Part shown: positions 21,801 through 26,889 of the stretch, one piece after another
Layout of the letters: each line of letters starts with the position of its first letter
Numbering within the stretch: position 1 is the first letter of the stretch
Source of the DNA: Plecoglossus altivelis
Lineage: Eukaryota; Chordata; Actinopteri; Osmeriformes; Plecoglossidae
Assembly (NCBI GenBank): GCA_036571765.1
Contig: BROE01000009.1
Coordinates: 12,212,904-12,276,903 of the forward strand
Direction of reading: 5' to 3'
Length of the DNA stretch: 64,000 bases
Notes under the pieces: model-generated
Seen by the model: only the letters and a program-made list of their open reading frames with translations
The model's database searches: none
Told to the model about the DNA's origin: nothing
Made by a program: the position numbers and the translations under genes

Positions 21801-23976
21801 GCATGCACCAACCCCCCTGCCGCCCCCTCGCCAAGCCCCCTTAAACCTGCCTCTCATTTACCCTGTTACGATCGCGGCTCTGCTACCTGGAATTCAAACT
21901 TCATTCGTACTTCACTTTTTTTTGTTTGTTTTCCTCTCCCCTGTGGCTGTGTTCTCACTTGCTTCTTGTTCTGTTTTGTTGTTGTTGTTTTTTTTTCATT
22001 CCTCCTCCCCCCTTCTCTTCCGCACCCTCCCTTCACCCTCCCCCGTCCTCCCTCCCTTCAGCCTGGCTATATCAGGGACTTGGTAAGTCAATATGTGTGT
22101 GGAGTTCTGGAAACTAACACGTAGTCGACGTCTTGGTAGATCGCTTCCAATACAATCCCATTCTATTTAGAACACATATGGATTTGTTGTCTGTAAGAAT
22201 GTTGTTCGTCAATGTCAAGAAAGGACAGTTTCCAGAGCTTTGGTTGTCTCTCTATAAACCATAACAGTGAGATAGTTTATCAGTATCAACCCCTAGTTGC
22301 ACCCAGTTCATTTCTCTACATTAGTATCATCTTTTTCATGCTAACTTCCAATTTGTCCTTCCACTACTAACGCACGTTTAACCGTCACATTGGGCCGTTC
22401 TGGTAGACGTTTAGTGTAACCTTAGTGTAGTCCACGTGGCACTGAGAGACCCAGTTGATCAGGAGGTAGCAGAGCGGGAATGGGGGCAGTGCAGAGCCAG
22501 GTCTTTACATCTGTGCTCTTCTCAGCAATGACTCATGTGTTCAAGTTTTGGGCTGTGCTCAGAGGACAGCTTTAGGGCTATAAAGGAATACACACACACG
22601 CACACACACACACACACACACACGATCCACACAGAGGTGGGGTCTTCTCCATGGCTCATTAACCTCAGGCTCCTGTGGGGAAGTGTTTCTCTGTGGCTAG
22701 AGCAGCTGTAAGTCCTAGAGCAGCTGTAGAGCTGTCCTATACTACAGCAGCTCTCCAGCTCTGGGCTGACACACCACTGGGTCAGGGCCCCGGTGCCCTC
22801 ATGAGGTCATGGGGACGTAGAGGGTGTTGGTTGGATGGGGAGCGGTGGTGGTTTTAGTTTGGGTTGAAGGGTGGCGTTCTAGTGTGGTGCATCAGTGGAT
22901 ACATTTCAAAGCAGGGTTGTGTTTTGGCGTTGATATCAATAACCTGTTGGTGTGTGTGTGTGTTTGGTCAGATCTCAGCCCGGATCCTGGAGGCCCACCA
23001 GAACGTGGCCCAGATGAGCCTGATTGAGGCCAAGATGCGCTTCATCCAGGCGTGGCAGTCCCTCCCTGAGTTTGGCATCACCCACTTCCTGGCCAAGTCA
23101 GTCCCCCTCTCCACGCAGCGATCGCATCCCACCTCGCACACCCTTCCGTCACCCTCGTAAACGTTCAGCCATTCCGCATGGATTCGTTTAGCAGATGCGC
23201 TTATCCGAAAGCGAATCTACATGCACGCCAGTCCCACTCCGTGTGACGAATTCCATCTGTGCTGGTTCCCAGGTTCCAGGGAGGGAAGAGGGAGGAGCTC
23301 ATTGGCATCACTTATAACCGTCTGATCCGGATGGACGCCAGCACCGGGGACGCCATCAAGACCTGGCGCTTCAGCAACATGAAGCAGTGGAACGTCAACT
23401 GGGAGATCAAAATGGTAGGAGGCTTCCACGATGTGCAGGAGGACACGCGCGTCTCAAGATTGACATGCTCTGCAGTTCGCCCTGTCAGGAGGGATGGTGC
23501 TATTGTGCGCTGGCTGCTCCTTCTCTTCAGGAAGTGGCTTCGTTTGGGCCGTCGAGAAATTCGAAAGCATCACCGTGATCAATCACACAATTGTCCATAG
23601 TTGATCAAAGGCAAATTTTTGACTTGTTCAAAATTGATCTTAAAGGGACATTCACAAAAAAAACATGACAGTCGAGTTATCACTTTGACAGCCTTAGTCT
23701 TTGCCTTTAATGAGTAATTCTCCTTGATGTCCAGGTCAAACTATCTACTGTCAGTGGCTGTGTGTTGACTGTAACCCCTGCTGCTCTGGCTCTGTTCTCC
23801 AGGTGACGGTGGAGTTTGCCGACGAGCCCAGCCTGGCCTTCATCTGTGCCGAGGTGGACTGCAAGGTGGTGCATGAGTTCATCGGGGGCTACATCTTCCT
23901 GTCCACGCGCGCCAAGGACCAGAACGAGTCTCTGGACGAGGAGATGTTCTACAAGCTGACCAGCGGCTGGGTCTGA
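3315..23976 (+). CDS. fermt2: fermt2, kindlin-2 (fermitin family homolog 2), spliced, 5' end missing
   Basis: Kindlin-2 is a FERM-type adaptor of focal adhesions. It binds the cytoplasmic tail of beta integrins through its F3 subdomain, cooperates with talin in integrin activation, and recruits ILK and paxillin. Thirteen constitutive exons were placed by hand: 3315-3548, 9582-9710, 13352-13577, 14200-14302, 14664-14770, 17124-17258, 17678-17727, 18626-18750, 18939-19045, 19240-19461, 22972-23096, 23273-23414 and 23803-23976. All have AG acceptors, GT donors and compatible phases, except the donor at 14770. Two optional microexons (11717-11749, 22062-22082) keep the frame. Translation matches human kindlin-2 almost residue for residue from D53 to the terminal GWV. 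With 52 missing N-terminal residues the protein would be about 678 residues (human 680), the difference lying in the lysine-rich loop of exon 9582-9710. The start-codon exon is not visible. The kindlin-2 rather than kindlin-1 or -3 assignment rests on the F1-loop and C-terminal sequence. Confidence 0.96.
4143..4315. repeat. 33-bp minisatellite, 5 copies
   Basis: cagctagc starts recur at 4143, 4176, 4209, 4243 and 4276. Each unit carries an agctagct palindrome and a gctaggtaggcagcc block. Confidence 0.9.
6742..6976. repeat. purine-rich minisatellite (ggatggagagaga / cagacagg)
   Basis: Imperfect units of roughly 40 bases combining GA and CAGA runs with ggaggactgtgggg. It produces several repetitive open frames on both strands that are not genes. 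Confidence 0.85.
8039..8110. repeat. GGGA/GA-rich tract
   Basis: A purine tract of gggag and gagag units. Similar tracts occur at 8698-8756. Confidence 0.85.
8239..8335. repeat. (CT)n-rich tract
   Basis: Interrupted CT repeats with ttcc units. Confidence 0.85.
9582..9710 (+). CDS. fermt2: fermt2 exon: F1 with lysine-rich loop (residues 131-173)
   Basis: The exon starts after a long pyrimidine tract and cccccactag, and ends TCA G before gtaaac. It encodes NIRHPEELSLL, then six consecutive lysines (9632-9649), then an acidic stretch and LELEGPLLTPGSG. The poly-lysine part of the kindlin F1 loop is known to help bind acidic membrane phospholipids. The lysine/acidic segment is two residues shorter than in human kindlin-2. 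The phase-1 exit can join either the 33-nt microexon at 11717 or the exon at 13352. Confidence 0.95.
9743..9771. repeat. (CA)n microsatellite
   Basis: About 14 CA units, 32 bases after a fermt2 donor. Confidence 0.9.
10950..10978. repeat. (ATG)n trinucleotide repeat
   Basis: About nine to ten uninterrupted GAT/ATG units, within a fermt2 intron. Confidence 0.95.
11249..11385. repeat. 32-bp minisatellite, about 4 copies
   Basis: Units beginning tgtggtgatgacttggtcca recur at 11249, 11281, 11313, 11345 and partly 11377, an exact 32-bp period. Confidence 0.92.
11717..11749 (+). CDS. fermt2: fermt2 33-nt microexon, probably alternative (11-residue insert in F1 loop)
   Basis: Between ccctctag and gtaagg lies a 33-base open segment, phase 1 at both ends. 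Joined to the neighbouring exons it inserts ASEIIYIGPVK between TPGS and GSIYSSPGLYS without changing the frame. Skipping it gives the canonical human arrangement. Pyrimidine-rich tracts lie on both sides (about 11641-11714 and 11755-11838), as is typical of PTB-repressed tissue-specific microexons. Splice sites, size and phase are seen directly; inclusion in mRNA is inferred. The insert lies in the flexible F1 loop, where it could add a tyrosine-containing binding or phosphorylation site. Confidence 0.8.
11750..13351 (+). other. fermt2: fermt2 intron after the 33-nt microexon
   Basis: No coding exon seen. A pyrimidine-rich stretch (11755-11838) directly follows the microexon donor. CA clusters lie at 12549-12620. 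The rest is unremarkable single-copy-looking sequence. Confidence 0.75.
13352..13577 (+). CDS. fermt2: fermt2 exon: F1 loop and F1/F2 border (residues 174-248)
   Basis: The acceptor is ttgcag and the donor is gtgagt, splitting the final Gly codon. The exon encodes GSIYSSPGLYSKTMTPTYD, a Ser/Pro/Thr-rich loop segment (DGSPLSPTTAWFGDSPLSEGN) and the conserved LLDKAKINQG that leads into F2. It is nearly identical to human kindlin-2, with small changes in the loop. A G-rich minisatellite begins a few bases after the donor. Confidence 0.96.
13578..14199 (+). other. fermt2: fermt2 intron, mostly minisatellite
   Basis: The first half is a G-rich minisatellite (13583-13900). The second half includes a GT-rich stretch (14056-14142). 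No exon apart from the flanking ones. Confidence 0.8.
13583..13900. repeat. G-rich minisatellite directly after a fermt2 donor
   Basis: Many imperfect units of gtagaggccagaggagg and gttgtggtagtggaggg, organised in higher-order blocks. It starts six bases after the exon end at 13577. Confidence 0.92.
14200..14302 (+). CDS. fermt2: fermt2 exon: start of F2 (residues 249-283)
   Basis: The exon follows tgtctgcag and ends AAC CCC AAG before gtacag. It encodes WLDSSRSLMEQDVKENE and LLLRFKYHSFFDLNPK, the opening of the F2 subdomain. Entry is phase 2 and exit phase 0, fitting both neighbours. Confidence 0.96.
14303..14663 (+). other. fermt2: fermt2 short intron
   Basis: A 361-base intron with no notable element, ending in a pyrimidine-rich acceptor (acccccccctacag). 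Confidence 0.85.
14664..14770 (+). CDS. fermt2: fermt2 exon in F2 with two apparent single-base losses (residues 284-319 expected)
   Basis: After cccctacag the frame reads YDAIRVNQLYEQSKWAILLEEIE and then MMM, all as in kindlin-2. Human continues Phe-Ala-Ala-Leu-Gln to the exon end. Here the bases after ATGATGATG are TT GCT GCC CTG CAG, so AALQ is present in the +1 frame, as if TTT had become TT at 14757-14758. The donor reads CAG|tgaatg, not CAG|gtgaat, as if one G of a GG pair were lost at 14770-14771. As written, the frame shifts and no GT donor fits the next exon's phase. All other exons are intact, so an assembly or sequencing indel is more likely than real damage. Expected length is 108 bases; 107 are present. 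Confidence 0.9.
14771..17123 (+). other. fermt2: fermt2 intron (2.35 kb)
   Basis: No coding exon seen. It contains purine tracts (14969-14999, 15093-15175), a C15 run followed by A10 (16186-16210), and a long CT-rich microsatellite (16211-16560). The remaining parts look single copy. Confidence 0.8.
16186..16560. repeat. C15-A10-(CT)n compound tract
   Basis: A C run, an A run and then a long interrupted CT tract, on the + strand of a fermt2 intron. Confidence 0.9.
17124..17258 (+). CDS. fermt2: fermt2 exon: ILK-binding helix in F2 (residues 320-364)
   Basis: The acceptor is ccggacag and the donor gtagct; the exon is 45 whole codons. It encodes YHINKLSIMSSDNHMNNSEK followed by EVDEVDAALSDLEITLEGGK. 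In human kindlin-2, residues L353, E354 and L357 of this helix contact the ILK pseudokinase. The matching Leu (17217-17219), Glu (17220-17222) and Leu (17229-17231) are all present, at predicted positions 351, 352 and 355, so ILK binding should be retained. The reading frame stays open past the donor to a TAG at 17484. Confidence 0.96.
17259..17677 (+). other. fermt2: fermt2 short intron, open in frame for 75 codons
   Basis: This 419-base intron is CpG-richer than its neighbours over its first half. The kindlin-2 frame stays open from the exon edge to a TAG at 17484-17486, ending with a hydrophobic segment. No exon is supported, but retention would give a truncated protein with a new tail. 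Confidence 0.75.
17678..17727 (+). CDS. fermt2: fermt2 exon: linker to PH domain (residues 365-380)
   Basis: This 50-base exon lies between ctttgcag and gtaagt. It encodes GDITSIPELADYVKVF plus two bases of a Lys codon completed by the exon at 18626. It matches the linker preceding the pleckstrin homology domain of kindlins. The donor is followed 26 bases later by a 16-bp tandem repeat array. Confidence 0.95.
17728..18625 (+). other. fermt2: fermt2 intron with 16-bp tandem array
   Basis: It starts with the 16-bp tandem repeat (17754-17910) and ends in a CT tract (18583-18623). No coding exon seen between. Confidence 0.8.
17754..17910. repeat. 16-bp tandem array, about 10 copies
   Basis: tcagaccctgactctg is repeated almost perfectly; one copy has a T-to-A change (tctgacag). 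High identity suggests recent expansion. Confidence 0.95.
18626..18750 (+). CDS. fermt2: fermt2 exon: first half of the PH domain (residues 381-422)
   Basis: The exon follows a long CT tract ending ctcag and stops at AGA G before gtgcag. It encodes PKKLTLKGYKLYWCTFKD and continues through CYKSKEE to NQMNLRG. This is the N-terminal half of the PH domain inserted in F2, which binds phosphoinositides. The lysine in LTLKGY corresponds to human K390, implicated in PIP3 binding. A (AC)28 microsatellite starts 10 bases after the donor. Confidence 0.96.
18761..18816. repeat. (AC)28 microsatellite
   Basis: An uninterrupted AC tract of 56 bases, filling a third of a 188-base fermt2 intron. Confidence 0.97.
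18939..19045 (+). CDS. fermt2: fermt2 exon: middle of the PH domain (residues 423-458)
   Basis: The acceptor is cgtcttag and the donor gtgagt. The exon encodes GCEVTPDVNISGQKFNIKLL and IPVADGMNEIWLRCDN, matching the central strands of the kindlin-2 PH domain. The intron before it is only 188 bases and consists largely of the CA microsatellite. Confidence 0.96.
19240..19461 (+). CDS. fermt2: fermt2 exon: end of the PH domain and second part of F2 (residues 459-532)
   Basis: The exon of 74 whole codons lies between ctccaccag and gtaaac. It encodes EKQYAHWMAACRLASKGKTM (the C-terminal PH helix), then the F2 continuation NILSFLKMQHMNPD and CLVSPRYLKKYKNKQ. The phase-0 exit allows direct joining to the exon at 22972 or inclusion of the 21-nt microexon at 22062. 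Confidence 0.96.
19734..19822. repeat. 18-bp G-rich repeat
   Basis: About five imperfect copies of cagggggaaggctgaggt. Confidence 0.85.
21539..21551 (-). promoter_or_regulatory. CTCF-like site
   Basis: The + strand cgccacctagtgg is the reverse complement of CCACTAGGTGGCG, a very good match to the vertebrate CTCF core. It lies in a fermt2 intron, about 0.5 kb before the 21-nt microexon. Motif match only; occupancy is unknown. Confidence 0.45.
22062..22082 (+). CDS. fermt2: fermt2 21-nt microexon, probably alternative (7-residue insert)
   Basis: Between cctcccttcag and gtaagt lie exactly seven codons, PGYIRDL, phase 0 at both ends. Inclusion would place them between KYKNKQ and ISARILEAHQ near the end of F2. 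Human FERMT2 is known to me to have an isoform seven residues longer than the 680-residue form, consistent with a conserved exon here. Upstream is a pyrimidine-rich tract of about 110 bases (21950-22061), again suggesting PTB-type control. Splice sites and frame are seen; use in mRNA is inferred. Confidence 0.8.
22083..22971 (+). other. fermt2: fermt2 intron after the 21-nt microexon
   Basis: An 889-base intron with a CA tract (22588-22623) and a GT-rich stretch just before the acceptor at 22971. No coding exon seen. Confidence 0.8.
22588..22623. repeat. (CA)n microsatellite
   Basis: CA tract with one CG interruption. Confidence 0.9.
22972..23096 (+). CDS. fermt2: fermt2 exon: end of F2 and start of F3 (residues 533-573)
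   Basis: The acceptor follows a GT-rich tract (tttggtcag), and the donor is gtcagt after AA of a split Lys codon. It encodes ISARILEAHQNVAQMSLIEA and then KMRFIQAWQSLPEFGITHFLA, very close to human kindlin-2. The unusual GT-rich, pyrimidine-poor acceptor is weak, which could help the alternative use of the preceding microexon. Confidence 0.96.
23181..23227. repeat. fragment of a dispersed teleost repeat
   Basis: The segment gattcgtttagcagatgcg followed by cttatccgaaagcgaatc resembles the widespread teleost motif of the type tttagcagacgcttttatcc-aagcgactta found in SINE-related repeats. Recognised from memory; family name not certain. Confidence 0.45.
23273..23414 (+). CDS. fermt2: fermt2 exon: F3 with integrin-binding QW motif (residues 574-621)
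   Basis: The exon lies between ggttcccag and gtagga. It encodes FQGGKREELIGITYNRLIRM, then DASTGDAIKTWRFSNMKQW and NVNWEIKM. The CAG TGG pair at 23385-23390 is the conserved Gln-Trp whose mutation (Q614/W615 in human) abolishes beta-integrin tail binding. It falls at predicted residues 612-613, in line with the two-residue offset from human. The PTB-like F3 fold is therefore expected to be functional. Confidence 0.97.
23415..23802 (+). other. fermt2: fermt2 short intron
   Basis: A 388-base intron. The kindlin frame stays open for about 61 codons past the donor (to 23600), without similarity to known proteins. No other element. Confidence 0.8.
23803..23976 (+). CDS. fermt2: fermt2 last coding exon: end of F3 and stop (residues 622-678)
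   Basis: After ctgttctccag the frame reads VTVEFADEPSLAFICAEVD, then CKVVHEFIGGYIFLSTRAKD and QNESLDEEMFYKLTSGWV, then TGA at 23974-23976. This is the C-terminal end of F3. It matches the kindlin-2 C-terminus and differs from kindlin-3, whose end sequence is different. Confidence 0.97.
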   Translation: MTVEFADEPSLAFICAEVDCKVVHEFIGGYIFLSTRAKDQNESLDEEMFYKLTSGWV

Positions 23977-25374
23977 CCTGCTCCCGGCAGCCTCCCGCCC
24001 CGGGGGGGGGGGGGGGGGTCTGGGTGGGAGCTGGGGTGGAAGAGCTAGAGATGTATTGGGTTAATTTTATCTCTTTTTTTTGGTCTTTAAAATGTTGGGA
24101 ATCGTGTTAAGATCCCAACGCTGTGCCACTGCTGCCATGATTAAGAAGCTGACCGTTTGAATTCCCCCTCGCCTTAATGCTGACTGTTTTTGTAAAAATA
24201 CTAACACTCTGCTCAACGCGGTCCAGATGAACTCTGTTGACCTCTGACCTTCTCTGGCCTCCCCCCCATGACGTCACAAGCCTGACACAGGATGTTCCCA
24301 CAACCCCTCTGTCCACCTCTCCCACCCTGCTCCTGGACCCTAGGGGGCGGCCTCAACACTACGTCCATTACTGACAACCTATCAGAACCAAGGAGGTCTC
24401 TCCATCCCAAAGACTCTGTGTGCGCTCACTGAGACTGTATGAAGAAACTGACACCAGGGGCCTGTCAGAAACATGAATCCGACCAGACTATAAACCAATG
24501 CATCAGTGCTTGTGAACAATCCAGTTATTTATTTATCCATCTATCTTATCTATCTGTCCCTGTTTATGGTTGTGTTCCAACTTGTCATTCTAGCGAGGCG
24601 TGGACTGTGTGATCAAGCGACTGCTTTCTAATGGTCAAGTTATGTAACATGCTGTCCCGCTAATGATATTCTTTTTGATTTATTATTTTGTTATTTACTC
24701 CTAACACACACACACACACACATAAACACTAAATAGGAAGTAGTGGTAGCCAATATTATAGGATATCATCTCTTTCCAAGCAAAGGCGTGTTGTGAGAGT
24801 TTGGCTTCCCGCCGAAGGTGTCTACTCTTTCCTCTCAATGAAGGATTGTCACCCATCTCCCTAGTCCCTACCAGGTCTCCTGTAAGCACTTCTACAGTAT
24901 ATAGACTGTCTCTTTGATGAAGAATAAGCTGTAGGTACATTTGCTGTTCTATTAGTTGTTGTCTTTTCTTGTCCCAGTATGCTAGCAGTGATGGTGTGGT
25001 CTGTTCTGTAGCGAGTCAACTTCCTAGTAAACCGTGTAATTAGGCTTGACTGGGGTACTGTGTTCCAGAAACTACCGCCCAGGCCTCCGATGTCCATCTG
25101 TCTGCTTAGAACGTTGCTGTTTGGGAACCTTTTGGTGATGTCACTGAGGGTAGTCTGCCAAACAGTCTCTCAAGTCTATCTATCTCTGGCTGTACAATCA
25201 CCCATATAGAGCAGCCGGTTACGTGTCAGTAGCATGTGAAGGTGCGGCCCAGCGTGGTAGACAGGTCAACACTGCATGTACAACATGTCATGGAGCTGCC
25301 AGACATGTCTCTCTGTTGCCTTCTGCAAGCTCTCTGTTTTACTTTACTGCCATTCTTTCTCTTACACCATCAAG

Positions 25375-25394
25375 TATTATTATTATTATCATCA

Positions 25395-25425
<31 letters not shown>
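25375..25425. repeat. (ATT)n trinucleotide repeat in fermt2 3' UTR
   Basis: ATT/TAT units with three ATC interruptions, 17 units in total. Confidence 0.92.
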
Positions 25426-26286
25426 GAATACATACAGTTTTATCATGATGCACCAGCAATAGGGCACCCAGTTTGAAGAATGAATATGCAAAGTCTGTCG
25501 TTTTGTTTTGTTTTTCCTTTTTTGACTTCTGAATGAAGGAACAGTAAAATGAAGTATTAGTTTTTTGTAACTAATGTAAAAACACAGGTTTTATAGAATT
25601 GTACAGTTGTTGTTTTTTTGGTTGCTGCTTTTTCTGTTCTTATGGAAGTGTATTTTTGTTTCCAGAAAAGAGGGGGAAAAGCCATCTGTCAACATTGTGT
25701 CGTATGAAGATGTTGTGCCTGCCAATGTTACAGTCTTATTGAGTTTTTAAGATGAAGATATTATAAATATATATGACGATAACACTAGTCTCAAACTCCA
25801 GGTTGGTAGGATTTTCATTTTGATTTGTTCTTATACGATCTTGCTTTAATTACTACTCTTAAACATTGACATGTTGCCTCTCCTATAAACTAAAGTACAT
25901 TTCTTCATGTCTGTTCTTGCCGTTTCGGCTCTGAGTCTGTCCTCCCGTCTCTCGGTGAACTGCCAAGGTTGAGAACACGCTGCAAAAATCGGATTCTGTT
26001 CGGTGCCTTGTTAAGATGCATCGCTCGAACAGGTTTTGATCACAATCATAGCTTTTCTTTTTGGAAAACAAGTGTTTTGCTTTTTTTGGTATGAAGGAGA
26101 CCCTCTTAGTTTTAGATCCTGGAGTTTGAGACAAAAATGTACTGAAGTGGAGAAAAACAAGCAGGCTTGGTCTGTTTTTCTTTCTCTTCCTGTAACGTTG
26201 TTTTTGTTTCTCGTTTGCCTCCGATGTCCAGAACAGCAGAGCATGGCCTGCTGTTGACAGACTGTAAAAATGCATTTATTTTAAAA

Positions 26287-26292
26287 AATAAA
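26287..26292 (+). promoter_or_regulatory. fermt2: poly(A) signal AATAAA for fermt2
   Basis: A canonical hexamer in an AT-rich stretch, followed 20-30 bases later by a GT-rich segment (gttgggttgttc), the normal downstream element. A later AATAAA at 27064-27069 is an alternative. Minus-strand AATAAA hexamers overlap the same stretch. Confidence 0.65.
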
Positions 26293-26391
26293 AATAATTT
26301 TTATTTAAGTTGGGTTGTTCATCATTGAAGTTGAGCGATGTGTACAACACGTCTGAGGACAAATGATCGTTCTTGCTATATTTCTGAATGT

Positions 26392-26407
26392 CCACTAGAG
26401 GGCAGTA
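26392..26407 (+). promoter_or_regulatory. CTCF-like site downstream of fermt2
   Basis: CCACTAGAGGGCAGTA matches the CTCF core (CCAnnAGRGGGCR) on the + strand. It lies about 100 bases beyond the fermt2 poly(A) signal, between the two genes, where an insulator would be sensible. Motif match only. Confidence 0.5.
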
Positions 26408-26761
26408 CACATGCATTCATATTCCCCACCACAGAAGGCTTCCTCCAGGCTGGAATCCAAACGTTTCCTCGGGTCTCCTGTTCTTGAAGCTGTCTTGTTT
26501 GCCTGGCATCGCCATTGAAATTGAGTGACAGATTGATTAGGTTAAGAGCCCAGAATCAGCCCCCCCAAACCTCCTTTGGTTCACATCCCAAGATATGTTC
26601 CCACTACAGGCTGCGCCATCGTGGCAACCACCTGTACGTCCATCCATCTGTTTGTCTGTCAGTTGCTCAGCAGCTGTGGGAGGCGGAGGCGGAGGTGGCG
26701 TAGCGATGTTGGAAGAGTCCTGGCCAGCTGGAGCCTGCTTTCCTGGGGAACAGTGGAGTCT

Positions 26762-26889
26762 GATGTAGGAGCATGATGGAGGAGCATGATGGAGGAGGCT
26801 GATGGAGAAGGCTGATGGAGGAGCATGATGGAGGAGGCTGATGGAGGAGGCTGATGGAGGAGCATGTTGGAGGAGGCTGATGGAGGAGT
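26762..26889. repeat. 13-bp minisatellite, about 10 copies
   Basis: Units of gatggaggagcat and gatggaggaggct start at 26762, 26775, 26788 and every 13 bases to 26879. Confidence 0.93.

Larger units (their letters stand above)
19462..22061 (+). other. fermt2: fermt2 intron before the 21-nt microexon
   Basis: No constitutive exon. It holds an 18-bp G-rich repeat (19734-19822), purine tracts (20455-20570, 20820-20865), GT-rich stretches (20248-20270, 21056-21125), a CTCF-like site (21539-21551) and the pyrimidine tract (21950-22061). A short Cys-rich open stretch near 21742-21800 was considered and rejected as an exon. Confidence 0.75.
23977..26310 (+). other. fermt2: fermt2 3' UTR (approximate end)
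   Basis: No coding potential follows the TGA. Composition shifts to AT-rich, with T-rich stretches and a trinucleotide repeat, as expected of a 3' UTR. The first AATAAA on the + strand is at 26287-26292, giving a UTR of about 2.3 kb. A G17 run lies 26 bases after the stop (24002-24018). The exact cleavage point cannot be read from sequence alone. Confidence 0.7.

Noticed and set aside
21742..21830. Cys-rich open segment (TCKHCACSGCFLCLC) after a tgacag acceptor
   Set aside because: It corresponds to no known kindlin segment, no matching donor in phase was found, and Cys-rich frames arise by chance from TGC-rich DNA.
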